A stretch of 64,000 nt of DNA from Streptomyces sp. DSM 15324 (lineage in GTDB: Bacteria; Actinomycetota; Actinomycetes; Streptomycetales; Streptomycetaceae): NCBI RefSeq assembly GCF_001514285.1, contig NZ_KQ949026.1:442121-506120 (forward strand). Direction: 5' to 3'. A model generated the notes under the pieces. It searched no databases. It worked only from the letters and a program-made list of their open reading frames with translations, and was not told the DNA's origin. Shown in pieces: positions 35,678-43,939 of this stretch (its first letter is position 1; each line of letters begins with the position of its first letter). A program made the position numbers and the translations under genes.

Positions 35678-38600
35678 CTAGTGCCGTTCGGGGCCGGGGG
35701 TCCACAGGCCGTAGTGGTGGTACAGGCCGCGCACCACCTCCCGCAACGCGGCGCTCGGCAGCTCTGGCCGGCCCACGGGCCACTCCGGAATGAGGATCTG
35801 CTCCAGGAGCAGGCGGTCGAGGGCGTCGCCCGACGACACGAGATCACCGAGGAAGCCCGTCACCAGCTGCACGTGCTGCTCGGCCCTGGGGACCACCAGC
35901 CAGTGGAACAGCCAGACGGCCACCTCGACGGCCCGGCGCCGCAGCTCGCCGTCCAGCTCGGGGTCGTCGTCCACGGGCCGGACCGGGAGCAGCAGCCGGG
36001 CGTGCAGGAGTCCCTTGCAGAGGTCGCCGATCTCGCCCTCGGAGTAGTCGCGGTCCCCCAGACAGCCGAGCACGATGTTCTGGGCCTGGCAGTTCAGCGG
36101 CACGGTGAGGATGCGGAGGAGGTCGGGCACCGACGCCTCCTGCAGGATCCTCCGGCGGTACGTGCCCCGCAGGTCGTCGGCACGGGGACCGAACGGCTCG
36201 CACAGCTGCCTGATCAGCTCCCCGCGCGCCTGCGTCGTCATGCTCTCCCCGCTTTTGCGGCGCCTTTTCGTCCTGGGGTGCGGGAGGCTGCTGAGGAAGG
36301 GCGTGTCGAGCGCCTCCCGGCCGACGCGCTCCCGCTCCTCCCGCGACCGCCGCACACCCCGGCCACCGGGGGCGGGGGGGCTGCTGGGCCTGGGCGGATA
36401 GGCAAGGGCCGCACCCTCACCGAGGGAGGCAGCGGCACCAGGACGCGCGCCCCTCCCGGCGGACGGGTCGGCGCCCCCGGGCCCGACACCGGACGGACCG
36501 GGGCCCGCGCCCCCGTCGACCGACGGGGCCGGCCCCGCAGCTCCGACTCCCGAGGAGCCCAGGCACAGGCCGCCGTGGACAGCCGGGGCCGGGCCCGCAG
36601 GACCGACACCCGAGGCACCGGGACGCAGGCCACCGTCGACCGACGCCGCCGGGCCTGCGGGACCGCCACCCTGACCGGGACCCACGCCGCCACCGACCGA
36701 CGCGGCCGGCCCCACAGGACCGACCCCCGAGGCACCGGGACGCACGCCTCCCTCGACCGACGCAGCCCGGCCCACAGGACCGACACCGGACAGACCGGGA
36801 CCCATGCCTCCACCGACCGACGCGGCCGGGCCTGCGGGACCGACGCCGGACGGGCCGAGGGGCACGCCTCCATCGACAGCCGCGGCGGAGCCGGGGCCCG
36901 TGCCCTCCCCGACAGACGCGGCCGGGACCGCAGACCCCACGCCGGACGAGCCAGGGCGCACGCCCCCACCGACCGACGCGGCCGGACCCCCAGGACCAAC
37001 GCCGGACCGACCTGGGCGCAGGCCTCCCTCGACCGACGGGGCCCGGCCTGCGGGACCGGCACCGGACAGACCGGAGCGCACGCCCCCGTCGACCGCCACA
37101 GGACCGAGACTCGCCGGGCCCCCGGACCCCCCACCGGACCCGGCCGGGCCGGCGGTTCCGACGGGGGGCGCGGTCGGGTCCGTCCCGCCCGGTCCGGCCG
37201 GCCCGAGGGCCGCTGCGGCGGTACCGCGGGCCTCCGGCACCGTACCGGGGGCCCGCGCCGCGGAACCGGGGTCCCAGCCGTCCCCGCCGGATGCCGGCCC
37301 GGCCGGGGCGGAGACGTACGGCGACGAGCCCGAGGCGCCACGGGGCCCCGCTCCAGGGCCCGGAGGCCCATCAGGCCCGCGAGATGCCCGACCGGCCGGA
37401 CCAGCCGGACCAGCCGGACCCGAGATGTGCGACGCCTTGGCTTCGGGCGCCTCACCGGCCGGGCCAGGGGGGTACGACACCGAGCGCGACCCGTCGGAGG
37501 GACGCGTTGCCGGGTCCGGGGGCCGGGCCGCCCCGGCGCGGGGCTGCTCGGGCGGGTCATCAGCGCGCGCTGCCCCGCCGGGAAGCCCGGCCGTGGGACC
37601 AGGCGCCTGGGCCGCCGCCCCGTGCCCCCGGCCCTGAGGCCCCGAGCCGGAGGTCCGCGGCTGCGGTCCCGGAGCCCATTCCGCCGACCCGGGCTCCTCG
37701 GCAGAAGCGCGAAGATCCGGGCCGGGCGGTCCAGCGCCCCCCGGCCCGCGCCCCGGTGGGGAAACGGTGGCGTCCGGGGCCGGCTCTCCCCGTCCCTGCC
37801 AGCCGGTCGGCAGGGGCAAGGAGGGAGACGGGGACGGGTTTCCCGGTCCTGCGGGGTGTCGGTCGCGGTCCCGTGGGTGCGCCTGCCAGGCCTCCCGGTG
37901 CGTCCAGATCTCGCCCTCCGCTTCGGCGTCCGGCGCCCAGGCGTCCGACGGGGCGGCGCGGTTCGGAGGCGGCCGCTCGTCGTCCCGTGCGCGGTGCGGG
38001 CGGCGCGGGTGGCCGGTCAGCGCCGCTTCGACGCGGTCGTAACGCTCCTCCTCCGGCAGGGCCGCCGCGTCGGCCGCACGGTCGAGAGGGCGGGGGTAGT
38101 TGTCCAGCGAACCGGTGGCGAGCCAGTCGCAGTAGTGGGTGACCAGCATCCGGGCGAGGACCGCCGCGTGGTCCTGCTGGACGTCCGTCAGCCTGATCCG
38201 GCGCAGATCCGCGTCCTGGACGTGGGAGCGGCGCCAGTCCGGCACGAAGACCACCCGGTGCGGATGCCGGTCCGAGGTGTCGTAGGTGGCGTAGGTCCAG
38301 CCGTCGTGGCCGAGCCAGCCGCCGAAGATGTCGCACAGGGCCCACAGGGCCGACAACGCCGGGTCCGGCGGCCATCCGTCGGCATGACCGGCATGACCGG
38401 CACGACCGGCGGGCAGTTCCCGGGAGACGGCCTCGGCCACCGCCTCCAGTTCACCGATCCGGGCCGACACCCGGCCACCCGGCTCCCGCAGCAGCTCGGC
38501 GACCAGGCGCACCAACGGCTCGCGGACCAGGACCACACCGTCCCGCAGCGGCCCCTGCCTCCGGTCCGCCAGCTTCTGGAGGTCCTTCAGCGCGAAACCC

Positions 38601-38977
38601 GGGATGGCGCCCCGCGCCGAGTCGAACCACTTGTCCTCCTTCCACGGGCCGGCGCCCAGGGCCAGACAGCGGCGGGCAGTGAGCGCCCCGGCCGGGGCCA
38701 TGAGGGCGTGGCAGATGTTGCTCTCGCGGTTGTTGCCGTCCTTCTCCGGCATCCTCCGCAGCAGGACCGCCCGGCCGCCGTGGATCAGCCGGACCAGGCT
38801 GACGCGCTCTCCGCCCCCCTTCACCCGCAGCACGGAGCCGCGCTGCTCCGCGAGGTCTCGGGCGACCCGTTCGTCGCACGAGTACGCCACCGCGGTGATG
38901 CCCGCGCCCCGGGCGGCACCCCGGCTGCCCGCCCACCGGAACACCATCTGGTGGACCACGCCGTTGCCGTCGCTCAC
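35678..38977 (-). CDS. GTPase-associated protein 1-like (GAP1) with repeat linker
   Basis: The 1099-residue protein is encoded directly after the TRAFAC GTPase (GTGA overlap). The N-terminal 1-270 region (VVHQMVFRWAG start, CDIFGGWLGHDGWTYATYDTS near 215) looks folded and fits GTPase-associated protein 1 N-domains. Residues about 345-910 are Pro/Gly-rich and disordered, including about a dozen copies of a 20-residue unit. The last 185 residues (from MTTQARGEL near 913) form a helical domain ending YHHYGLWTPG. It probably acts as partner or effector scaffold of the GTPase. The family call rests on context and pattern recognition; the activity is unknown. It is the last gene of the island operon. 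Confidence 0.65.
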   Translation of the reverse strand: MSDGNGVVHQMVFRWAGSRGAARGAGITAVAYSCDERVARDLAEQRGSVLRVKGGGERVSLVRLIHGGRAVLLRRMPEKDGNNRESNICHALMAPAGALTARRCLALGAGPWKEDKWFDSARGAIPGFALKDLQKLADRRQGPLRDGVVLVREPLVRLVAELLREPGGRVSARIGELEAVAEAVSRELPAGRAGHAGHADGWPPDPALSALWALCDIFGGWLGHDGWTYATYDTSDRHPHRVVFVPDWRRSHVQDADLRRIRLTDVQQDHAAVLARMLVTHYCDWLATGSLDNYPRPLDRAADAAALPEEERYDRVEAALTGHPRRPHRARDDERPPPNRAAPSDAWAPDAEAEGEIWTHREAWQAHPRDRDRHPAGPGNPSPSPSLPLPTGWQGRGEPAPDATVSPPGRGPGGAGPPGPDLRASAEEPGSAEWAPGPQPRTSGSGPQGRGHGAAAQAPGPTAGLPGGAARADDPPEQPRAGAARPPDPATRPSDGSRSVSYPPGPAGEAPEAKASHISGPAGPAGPAGRASRGPDGPPGPGAGPRGASGSSPYVSAPAGPASGGDGWDPGSAARAPGTVPEARGTAAAALGPAGPGGTDPTAPPVGTAGPAGSGGGSGGPASLGPVAVDGGVRSGLSGAGPAGRAPSVEGGLRPGRSGVGPGGPAASVGGGVRPGSSGVGSAVPAASVGEGTGPGSAAAVDGGVPLGPSGVGPAGPAASVGGGMGPGLSGVGPVGRAASVEGGVRPGASGVGPVGPAASVGGGVGPGQGGGPAGPAASVDGGLRPGASGVGPAGPAPAVHGGLCLGSSGVGAAGPAPSVDGGAGPGPSGVGPGGADPSAGRGARPGAAASLGEGAALAYPPRPSSPPAPGGRGVRRSREERERVGREALDTPFLSSLPHPRTKRRRKSGESMTTQARGELIRQLCEPFGPRADDLRGTYRRRILQEASVPDLLRILTVPLNCQAQNIVLGCLGDRDYSEGEIGDLCKGLLHARLLLPVRPVDDDPELDGELRRRAVEVAVWLFHWLVVPRAEQHVQLVTGFLGDLVSSGDALDRLLLEQILIPEWPVGRPELPSAALREVVRGLYHHYGLWTPGPERH
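36405..37125 (-). repeat. 60-bp coding tandem repeats in the GAP1-like gene
   Basis: About twelve imperfect copies of a unit encode roughly SVGGGVRPGASGVGPAGPAA (20 residues, 60 bp), with variants at every position except the SV-GG, PG, SGVG and PA cores. They form a collagen-like flexible linker between the N- and C-terminal domains. Confidence 0.75.
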
Positions 38978-40068
38978 ATCCCCACCTCGGCGGGGCCGTC
39001 GGCACCCGTGTCGCCGAGCATGCCGCACATGGACAGCACCGAGACCAGCGGTTCGAGGACCCGGCGGGGCCGGACGCCGTGCACGAAACGGTCGTCGCGG
39101 TACTGGCTGCCGGTCGCGGAGGCGAAGTGCAGGGTGCAGCGGAGCACGCTGTCGAACGGCCGTACCCAGGCAGGTCCGGCGTAGTGCCGCAGAAACGCGT
39201 ACGCGTCGCAGCTCTCCGCGCGCAGCCGGGCGGCGGAGACCTGGGGCATCGCCGGTTGGGACAGCCAGCGGTCCACCGGGGGTTCGAAGCGCAGCAGGTC
39301 GCACTTGTTGATCACCACGGCGGCGGCCACCCCGAGGTACGTGCCGGTGCGCGGCAGCCGGTCGAGGACGGTCTGGAAGGCCGGGTCGCCGCCGCGCGTG
39401 TAGCGGAAGGCGCCGCGCAGGGGATCGAGCTGAGCGTGGGGCAGCGCGCGCAGCGGGTCGACGACGAAGATCAGCGCGTCCACGCCCAGCATGAAGCGCA
39501 GCAGGGCGTCCGTGCGCCGCAGGTCCTCGCCGCTGAGGTCGAAGAAGGCGAGCGGGCGGGTCCTGCCGTCCGCCCCGGTGAGCAGCAGCGCCTCCTCGAA
39601 GGTCGCGGAGGTCTCCAGCTGCGGGGTGTGCTCCAGCATGATGCCGGAGCGCAGTACGTCGACCTGCTCCTCCATGAACTCCCGGTGGTCCTGGGGGTTC
39701 ACGGACTGCCAGGTGATCCCGTACTGCTCCAGGCCGCCGTCGGTGATCTCACCGATCATCTGGGTGAGCAGATGGGTCTTGCCGGTCGCGGAGTCGCCGA
39801 CCATCGCCACCGTGAGGGGGCTGCCGTTGGTGAGGTAGGGGACGGGGATGTAGTGGGGGGTCACCCCGTCGGTGTTGCGGCAGCGCTGGTAGGCCGAGCG
39901 CAGGGTGTCGGCCCGGCGCAGCGGGCTGGTCTGGCCACTCAGGTCCAGGCTCTGGTACTGCTGACGGTCGTCTCGCACGAACAGGTGGCGTTCGTCGTAG
40001 GAGACGATTTCCAGGCAGTAGGGGCAGAGCATGTCGCGTGCCGAGGAGTCGGACATGAAGGGGCTCAC
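38974..40068 (-). CDS. TRAFAC-class GTPase of a predicted conflict system
   Basis: The 364-residue protein starts with a small CPYC zinc-knuckle-like element (residues 15-18). A P-loop GTPase domain follows: Walker A GDSATGKT (91-98), switch II FFDLSGED (175-182), VDALIFVVDP (196-204) and the guanine-specificity NKCD (254-257). A helical tail follows. This resembles the DO-GTPase2 (double-GTPase) families described in bacterial conflict systems together with GAP1 proteins. The GTG start overlaps the upstream pseudokinase stop by 4 nt, and its own stop overlaps the GAP1-like gene start. Confidence 0.82.
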   Translation of the reverse strand: MSPFMSDSSARDMLCPYCLEIVSYDERHLFVRDDRQQYQSLDLSGQTSPLRRADTLRSAYQRCRNTDGVTPHYIPVPYLTNGSPLTVAMVGDSATGKTHLLTQMIGEITDGGLEQYGITWQSVNPQDHREFMEEQVDVLRSGIMLEHTPQLETSATFEEALLLTGADGRTRPLAFFDLSGEDLRRTDALLRFMLGVDALIFVVDPLRALPHAQLDPLRGAFRYTRGGDPAFQTVLDRLPRTGTYLGVAAAVVINKCDLLRFEPPVDRWLSQPAMPQVSAARLRAESCDAYAFLRHYAGPAWVRPFDSVLRCTLHFASATGSQYRDDRFVHGVRPRRVLEPLVSVLSMCGMLGDTGADGPAEVGM

Positions 40069-41303
40069 CGGTAGCCACCCCTTTCGGTACCTGCGGTTTC
40101 GGGATCCTGTGCGGTCGTGCTGCCGCCGTAGAACCAGGTGCTGTCGTCACCGGCCGAAGCGGCCGAAGCGGCGGGATCGGCCGGACCGAGTGGACCGAGC
40201 GGGCCGGGCGGGCCGAGCGGGCGGTCGGGGCCCGACGAGCCGGTCGGGCCCGTCGAGCGGTCGCCGGCGGTCTCCGGCGCCGACGCGTGCCACGGCGGCT
40301 CCTGCGGGGGCGGGGCGACGGGTGGCGGCGGCGGGGTACGGCGCAGGGAGGCGCGTTTGCGGCGCAGCGCGGTGTCGAAGTCGCGCCGGTAGGGGTCGAG
40401 GGGATCCGGCTTGCCCGCGGCGGGGACGTCTGCTCCGGCGCCGGGCATGAGCAGGTGCAGCAGCTGGCCTGGCTGCGGCCGGTCGGCGGCCCGGGGGGCG
40501 AAGACGGGTGCGAGCGTCTGGGCGAGCGAGGGGTGTGCCGTGAGGTCCGCGGACGGTCCGTCGAGGTGCCCGGGGCGGCCGGTGACCAGCTGGTGCATCA
40601 CCTGGCCCACGCTCCACAGCGCGTCGCGGGCGTCCGTGAGGCCCTCGCCGGCCCGCTGTTCGGGGGAGGCGTAGGGCGGGATGCCGAACGGTCTGCGGGG
40701 GAGGCCGAGCCGGGTGACGGAACCGAGGTCCCAGAGCTGGATGCCGTGCTCGTCCCAGCGTACGGCGGCCGGGACGATCCCCTGGTGGACCAGGCCCACG
40801 GCCTCCATGAGCCGTACGGCGAGCACGAGGTCGCGTTCGATGACGCGCTGCTGGCTGGTGGACACGCCCTGGGCGAGGGCGGCGACGGAGGAGCCCCGGG
40901 GGGCGGCGTAGACGATGAAGGGCTCCGCGGCGTTGACGTCGTGGCCGACCGGGACCGGGAACAGGCCGCTGTAGCGGGTTCCGGAGTAGGCGCGGTGCAG
41001 GGTGAGCGCGGCGGCGATCTCGGCCTCCATGGCGGTCTGTGCCGTGTCGTTGCCGAGTTCGGTCTCGGGCAGCCGGACCTGCAGGCCGGACCGGTCGTCC
41101 GGGAGCTGCACCCGCCGGCCCACGGCGGGCGGGCGGACCATGCGCGGCAGGTCGGCGCCGAAGCGGGCCTTGACCCGCATCGGGGCGCCCTGCGCCGAGA
41201 CCATGGTCAGTTCGCCGAACTCACCGGCGGCCGCTGACCGGTCGGCGTCGGCCGGTGTGCCGGGGCTGCTGCCCTGCGGTCCCGGGTGTCGGTCGTTCAC
41301 CAT
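40065..41303 (-). CDS. Protein-kinase-like pseudokinase
   Basis: The 412-residue protein has a kinase-like fold across about residues 60-290. The catalytic loop position reads VHQGIVPAAV (172-181) instead of HRDLKPxN, so the catalytic Asp and metal Asn are gone. The DFG position reads WDLG (191-194), an APE-like SPE follows (213-215), and the helix F segment DALWSVGQVMHQLVTG (227-242) is kept. No clear ATP-binding Lys is visible. The C-terminal 130 residues are a Pro-rich tail. It likely serves as a regulatory or scaffolding subunit beside the GTPase. Overlaps with both neighbours indicate one operon. Confidence 0.75.
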   Translation of the reverse strand: MVNDRHPGPQGSSPGTPADADRSAAAGEFGELTMVSAQGAPMRVKARFGADLPRMVRPPAVGRRVQLPDDRSGLQVRLPETELGNDTAQTAMEAEIAAALTLHRAYSGTRYSGLFPVPVGHDVNAAEPFIVYAAPRGSSVAALAQGVSTSQQRVIERDLVLAVRLMEAVGLVHQGIVPAAVRWDEHGIQLWDLGSVTRLGLPRRPFGIPPYASPEQRAGEGLTDARDALWSVGQVMHQLVTGRPGHLDGPSADLTAHPSLAQTLAPVFAPRAADRPQPGQLLHLLMPGAGADVPAAGKPDPLDPYRRDFDTALRRKRASLRRTPPPPPVAPPPQEPPWHASAPETAGDRSTGPTGSSGPDRPLGPPGPLGPLGPADPAASAASAGDDSTWFYGGSTTAQDPETAGTERGGYR

Positions 41304-43939
41304 GAGGCTCCCCCACTGTCACCGTGCGACAGGCCGCTGTCGGCCCTGTCCCCCACGTCGTCCACCGCGTCGTCCACCGCGTCGTCCGGGGGGCGGACCC
41401 GGACGCGTACCGTCTCGACCGCTCCCGGGCGCAGGGCGGTCACTCTGATCGCGCCGACGAGACGGCCGGACGACATCCACACGGTGTCGTCGGACTCGGC
41501 CACGGGGGCCGTCCCCAGCGCGGTGCGCACCGCGCGCGGCGCGAAGCGGATGACCCGCATGGCCGCCGGATCGCGGCTGAGCAGCGGCAGCTGGGCGGGC
41601 GAGCACAGCGACCGCAGCCGGTCGACGGCCTCGGGGGCCAGTGCCTCCCGCACGGGCATGATGCCGCTGCCCAGCAGGGCCATGGCGTCGCCGCGTCCCC
41701 GTCCGGGCCGGGTGAAGGGCGGCGCCGCCATCACCCCGCAGAGCTCCAGATGGCGGCGGGCGGTGCCGAACCCGTCGCGGACGGCGTGCGCGAGGGTGTC
41801 GGCATGCCGGTGCGCGGACGGGGCCGGTGCCGCGACGCCCCAGAACCGGCGGAGGGCGTCGACGGTGGCGTCCGCGAGGTCGGCGACCAGCGTGGGCAGC
41901 AGCTCCGGGCCGCCGTCGGCGCTGGTGTGCACCAGCCAGGGCGGTGTTCCGGGGACCACGGGCCGGTCGTCTCCGGGGGCGGGTTCCCAGGTCCCGTGCG
42001 GGGGCGCCGCTTCCTCCCGGGGACCGTCCTGCAGCCAGGGGTCGGCGTCTCCCGTACCCGCCGTGTCCTCGTGCCACCGGCCCTCGGACCAGTCGTCGTC
42101 CGGCCATGCCTCACCGGTCCAGCCGTCGTCGTGCCGTACGGCGGGCTCCGCGGCGTCGGGCGGCCCGGCGGGGCCGGGGACGCGCGCGCCCGTGGCGGTA
42201 CGGCCCTCGTGGGCCTCGGCGGCGCTGCGGCGCAGCACCACGGCCAGGGCGCGGGCGGAGTCGGCGCACCGGGTGCGTTCGCCGGCGGCCCACCACTGCT
42301 GCCGCATCGCCTCGGCCAGCACCGAGTCCACCCGGTCCAGCTCTTCGCGCAGGACGGCGAGTCCGGAGCGCTCGCACCAGTCGTCGACGTCCCGCACCCA
42401 GTCGACGCAGCACAGTAACGCGCAGACCAGCGCCGCCAGCGCCGCGCCGACGACGCCCGCCCACAGGGGCGGGTCCAGCGCCCGCCCCAGCAGGAACCCG
42501 CCGACGGTGCCCACTGCGGCGGACACCGCCCGGGGGACGGCGTACTGCCTGATCGGGCCGCGTACGGCCGCTTTCGGTCGCCGGGCGGCGGCCAGGGCGC
42601 CGCCCGCCAGCAGCACCAGCACCGGCAGCAGCGCCAGCAGGGTGCCCGGCCAGCGCACCGCTCCGGCCAGGGCGAGGAGCGCCGCGACGGCGGCGAGCCG
42701 CCCGGGACCGGCGGAGGAGGCGTGGAACGGATGGTCGACCCCGACGGCCCCGACCGCGCCGACGGCCCCGACCGCCCCGGTGGGGTCGTCGGGCGGGCGC
42801 CGGTCCAGTCGGGCGGCGAGGCCCGCGGCCGGTACGGGGGCGACCCGTTCGGACAGCGAGGTGAGCCGGCCCGCGACCGTGTGCAGGGCCAGGCCCCGGG
42901 AGAGCAGGCCGAGGGTGAAGGTGCCGAGTTCCTCCTCGGTGCTCTGGGCGGACGCTGCCGTGGAGCGCGCGGCCGCCGGCGGTGTGATGCCCAGCCGGTC
43001 GAGGACGGCGGCGGACTCGGCGGGCGCCGCCCCGGGCGCCCCGCCCTCGCGGAGGACGCGCGCGACGACCTCGCGGTAGCGGCGCAGGGCGTGCGAGGCG
43101 TCCTCCAGCGCACGGGGCAGGGCCTGCGCGGCGGCTCCGCCGGTCAGCAGCGCGACCGGCCGGGCCAGGTCCGACCATGCCGTCTCGGCGGCGGCCAGGG
43201 CGTCGGCGCAGGCGTCGCGGTCGGCCGCGGCGGGCCCGCCGGGGCGCAGCAGCCGGTCGGGGGCCCCGCCCGGGGCGGCCGACAGCAGTTCGGCCAGGGG
43301 CCTGGGCAGCTCGGCGGGCGCCAGGTCGGCCCCGTCGGCCGGGGGCCGGGCGGCGGGGTCGCCGGCGAACCGGGCGAGTGCCGCGTGCCAGGCCCGGTCG
43401 CGGGCGTCGGCCGGAAGGTCGTAGGCGAGGACCCTGGCGGACAGTGCGGCTGTCGCGGACGGACAGCCCAGGACGGCTTCCAGCACCTCGTCGAACAGCT
43501 CCGGCGGGCCCAGCAGCTCGACGAGCAGTGTGACGGCGGCCTCGTCGCCGAGGGGGCGGTCGTGCCCCTCCTCCGCGCCGCACTGCGGGTCGGAGACCCA
43601 GAGCACCCCGGCTCCGGCGGTGCGCAGCACGGTCGGCAGCCGCAGCCGGCGGCCGGGGACGTGGGCGGCGGCGGGGGCGGGGTCCCCGACGACCACGCAC
43701 AGGACGCGCGGCGCGGTCCGGGCCGGATACGCCATGACGCGTTCGTACAGCTCGGTGTGGACGGTCAGGCCCTCCGCCGTGTCCAGGAGGAGGAGGCGGC
43801 GGGGGGCGTGGCCGCCGAGGCGGGCACGGCCGAGCTGTTCACGCAGGGCCCGGTCGGTGGCGGCGGGGTCGGCGGGACGGCCCGGCGGCGGCCGCAGATC
43901 GAGGACGGCCACGCCGTCCTCGGGCCTCGCGTCGTTCAC
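41297..43939 (-). CDS. Large membrane protein of the GTPase/tubulin island
   Basis: The 880-residue protein has no recognised family. The first 400 residues are Ala/Leu/Arg-rich and largely helical. Two pairs of hydrophobic segments (about residues 411-450 and 470-515) form a membrane hairpin region. A cytoplasmic C-terminal part follows (VDALRRFWGVAAPAPS near 670; RVIRFAPRAVRTALGTAPV near 790). A GAVGAVGAVGAVGV micro-repeat precedes the membrane region. The GTG start overlaps the tubulin-like gene stop by 4 nt. It may anchor the soluble NTPases of the island to the membrane. Confidence 0.7.
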   Translation of the reverse strand: MNDARPEDGVAVLDLRPPPGRPADPAATDRALREQLGRARLGGHAPRRLLLLDTAEGLTVHTELYERVMAYPARTAPRVLCVVVGDPAPAAAHVPGRRLRLPTVLRTAGAGVLWVSDPQCGAEEGHDRPLGDEAAVTLLVELLGPPELFDEVLEAVLGCPSATAALSARVLAYDLPADARDRAWHAALARFAGDPAARPPADGADLAPAELPRPLAELLSAAPGGAPDRLLRPGGPAAADRDACADALAAAETAWSDLARPVALLTGGAAAQALPRALEDASHALRRYREVVARVLREGGAPGAAPAESAAVLDRLGITPPAAARSTAASAQSTEEELGTFTLGLLSRGLALHTVAGRLTSLSERVAPVPAAGLAARLDRRPPDDPTGAVGAVGAVGAVGVDHPFHASSAGPGRLAAVAALLALAGAVRWPGTLLALLPVLVLLAGGALAAARRPKAAVRGPIRQYAVPRAVSAAVGTVGGFLLGRALDPPLWAGVVGAALAALVCALLCCVDWVRDVDDWCERSGLAVLREELDRVDSVLAEAMRQQWWAAGERTRCADSARALAVVLRRSAAEAHEGRTATGARVPGPAGPPDAAEPAVRHDDGWTGEAWPDDDWSEGRWHEDTAGTGDADPWLQDGPREEAAPPHGTWEPAPGDDRPVVPGTPPWLVHTSADGGPELLPTLVADLADATVDALRRFWGVAAPAPSAHRHADTLAHAVRDGFGTARRHLELCGVMAAPPFTRPGRGRGDAMALLGSGIMPVREALAPEAVDRLRSLCSPAQLPLLSRDPAAMRVIRFAPRAVRTALGTAPVAESDDTVWMSSGRLVGAIRVTALRPGAVETVRVRVRPPDDAVDDAVDDVGDRADSGLSHGDSGGASW

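Noticed and set aside
35678..36241. Separate small gene starting at the internal ATG (MTTQARGEL) of the GAP1-like gene
   Set aside because: The frame is continuous with the upstream domain and no clear ribosome site precedes the ATG, so a C-terminal domain is simpler; an internal start is not excluded.
36405..37125. 60-bp repeats considered as a CRISPR or satellite
   Set aside because: Copies are contiguous, diverged at codon level and lie within an intact coding frame.
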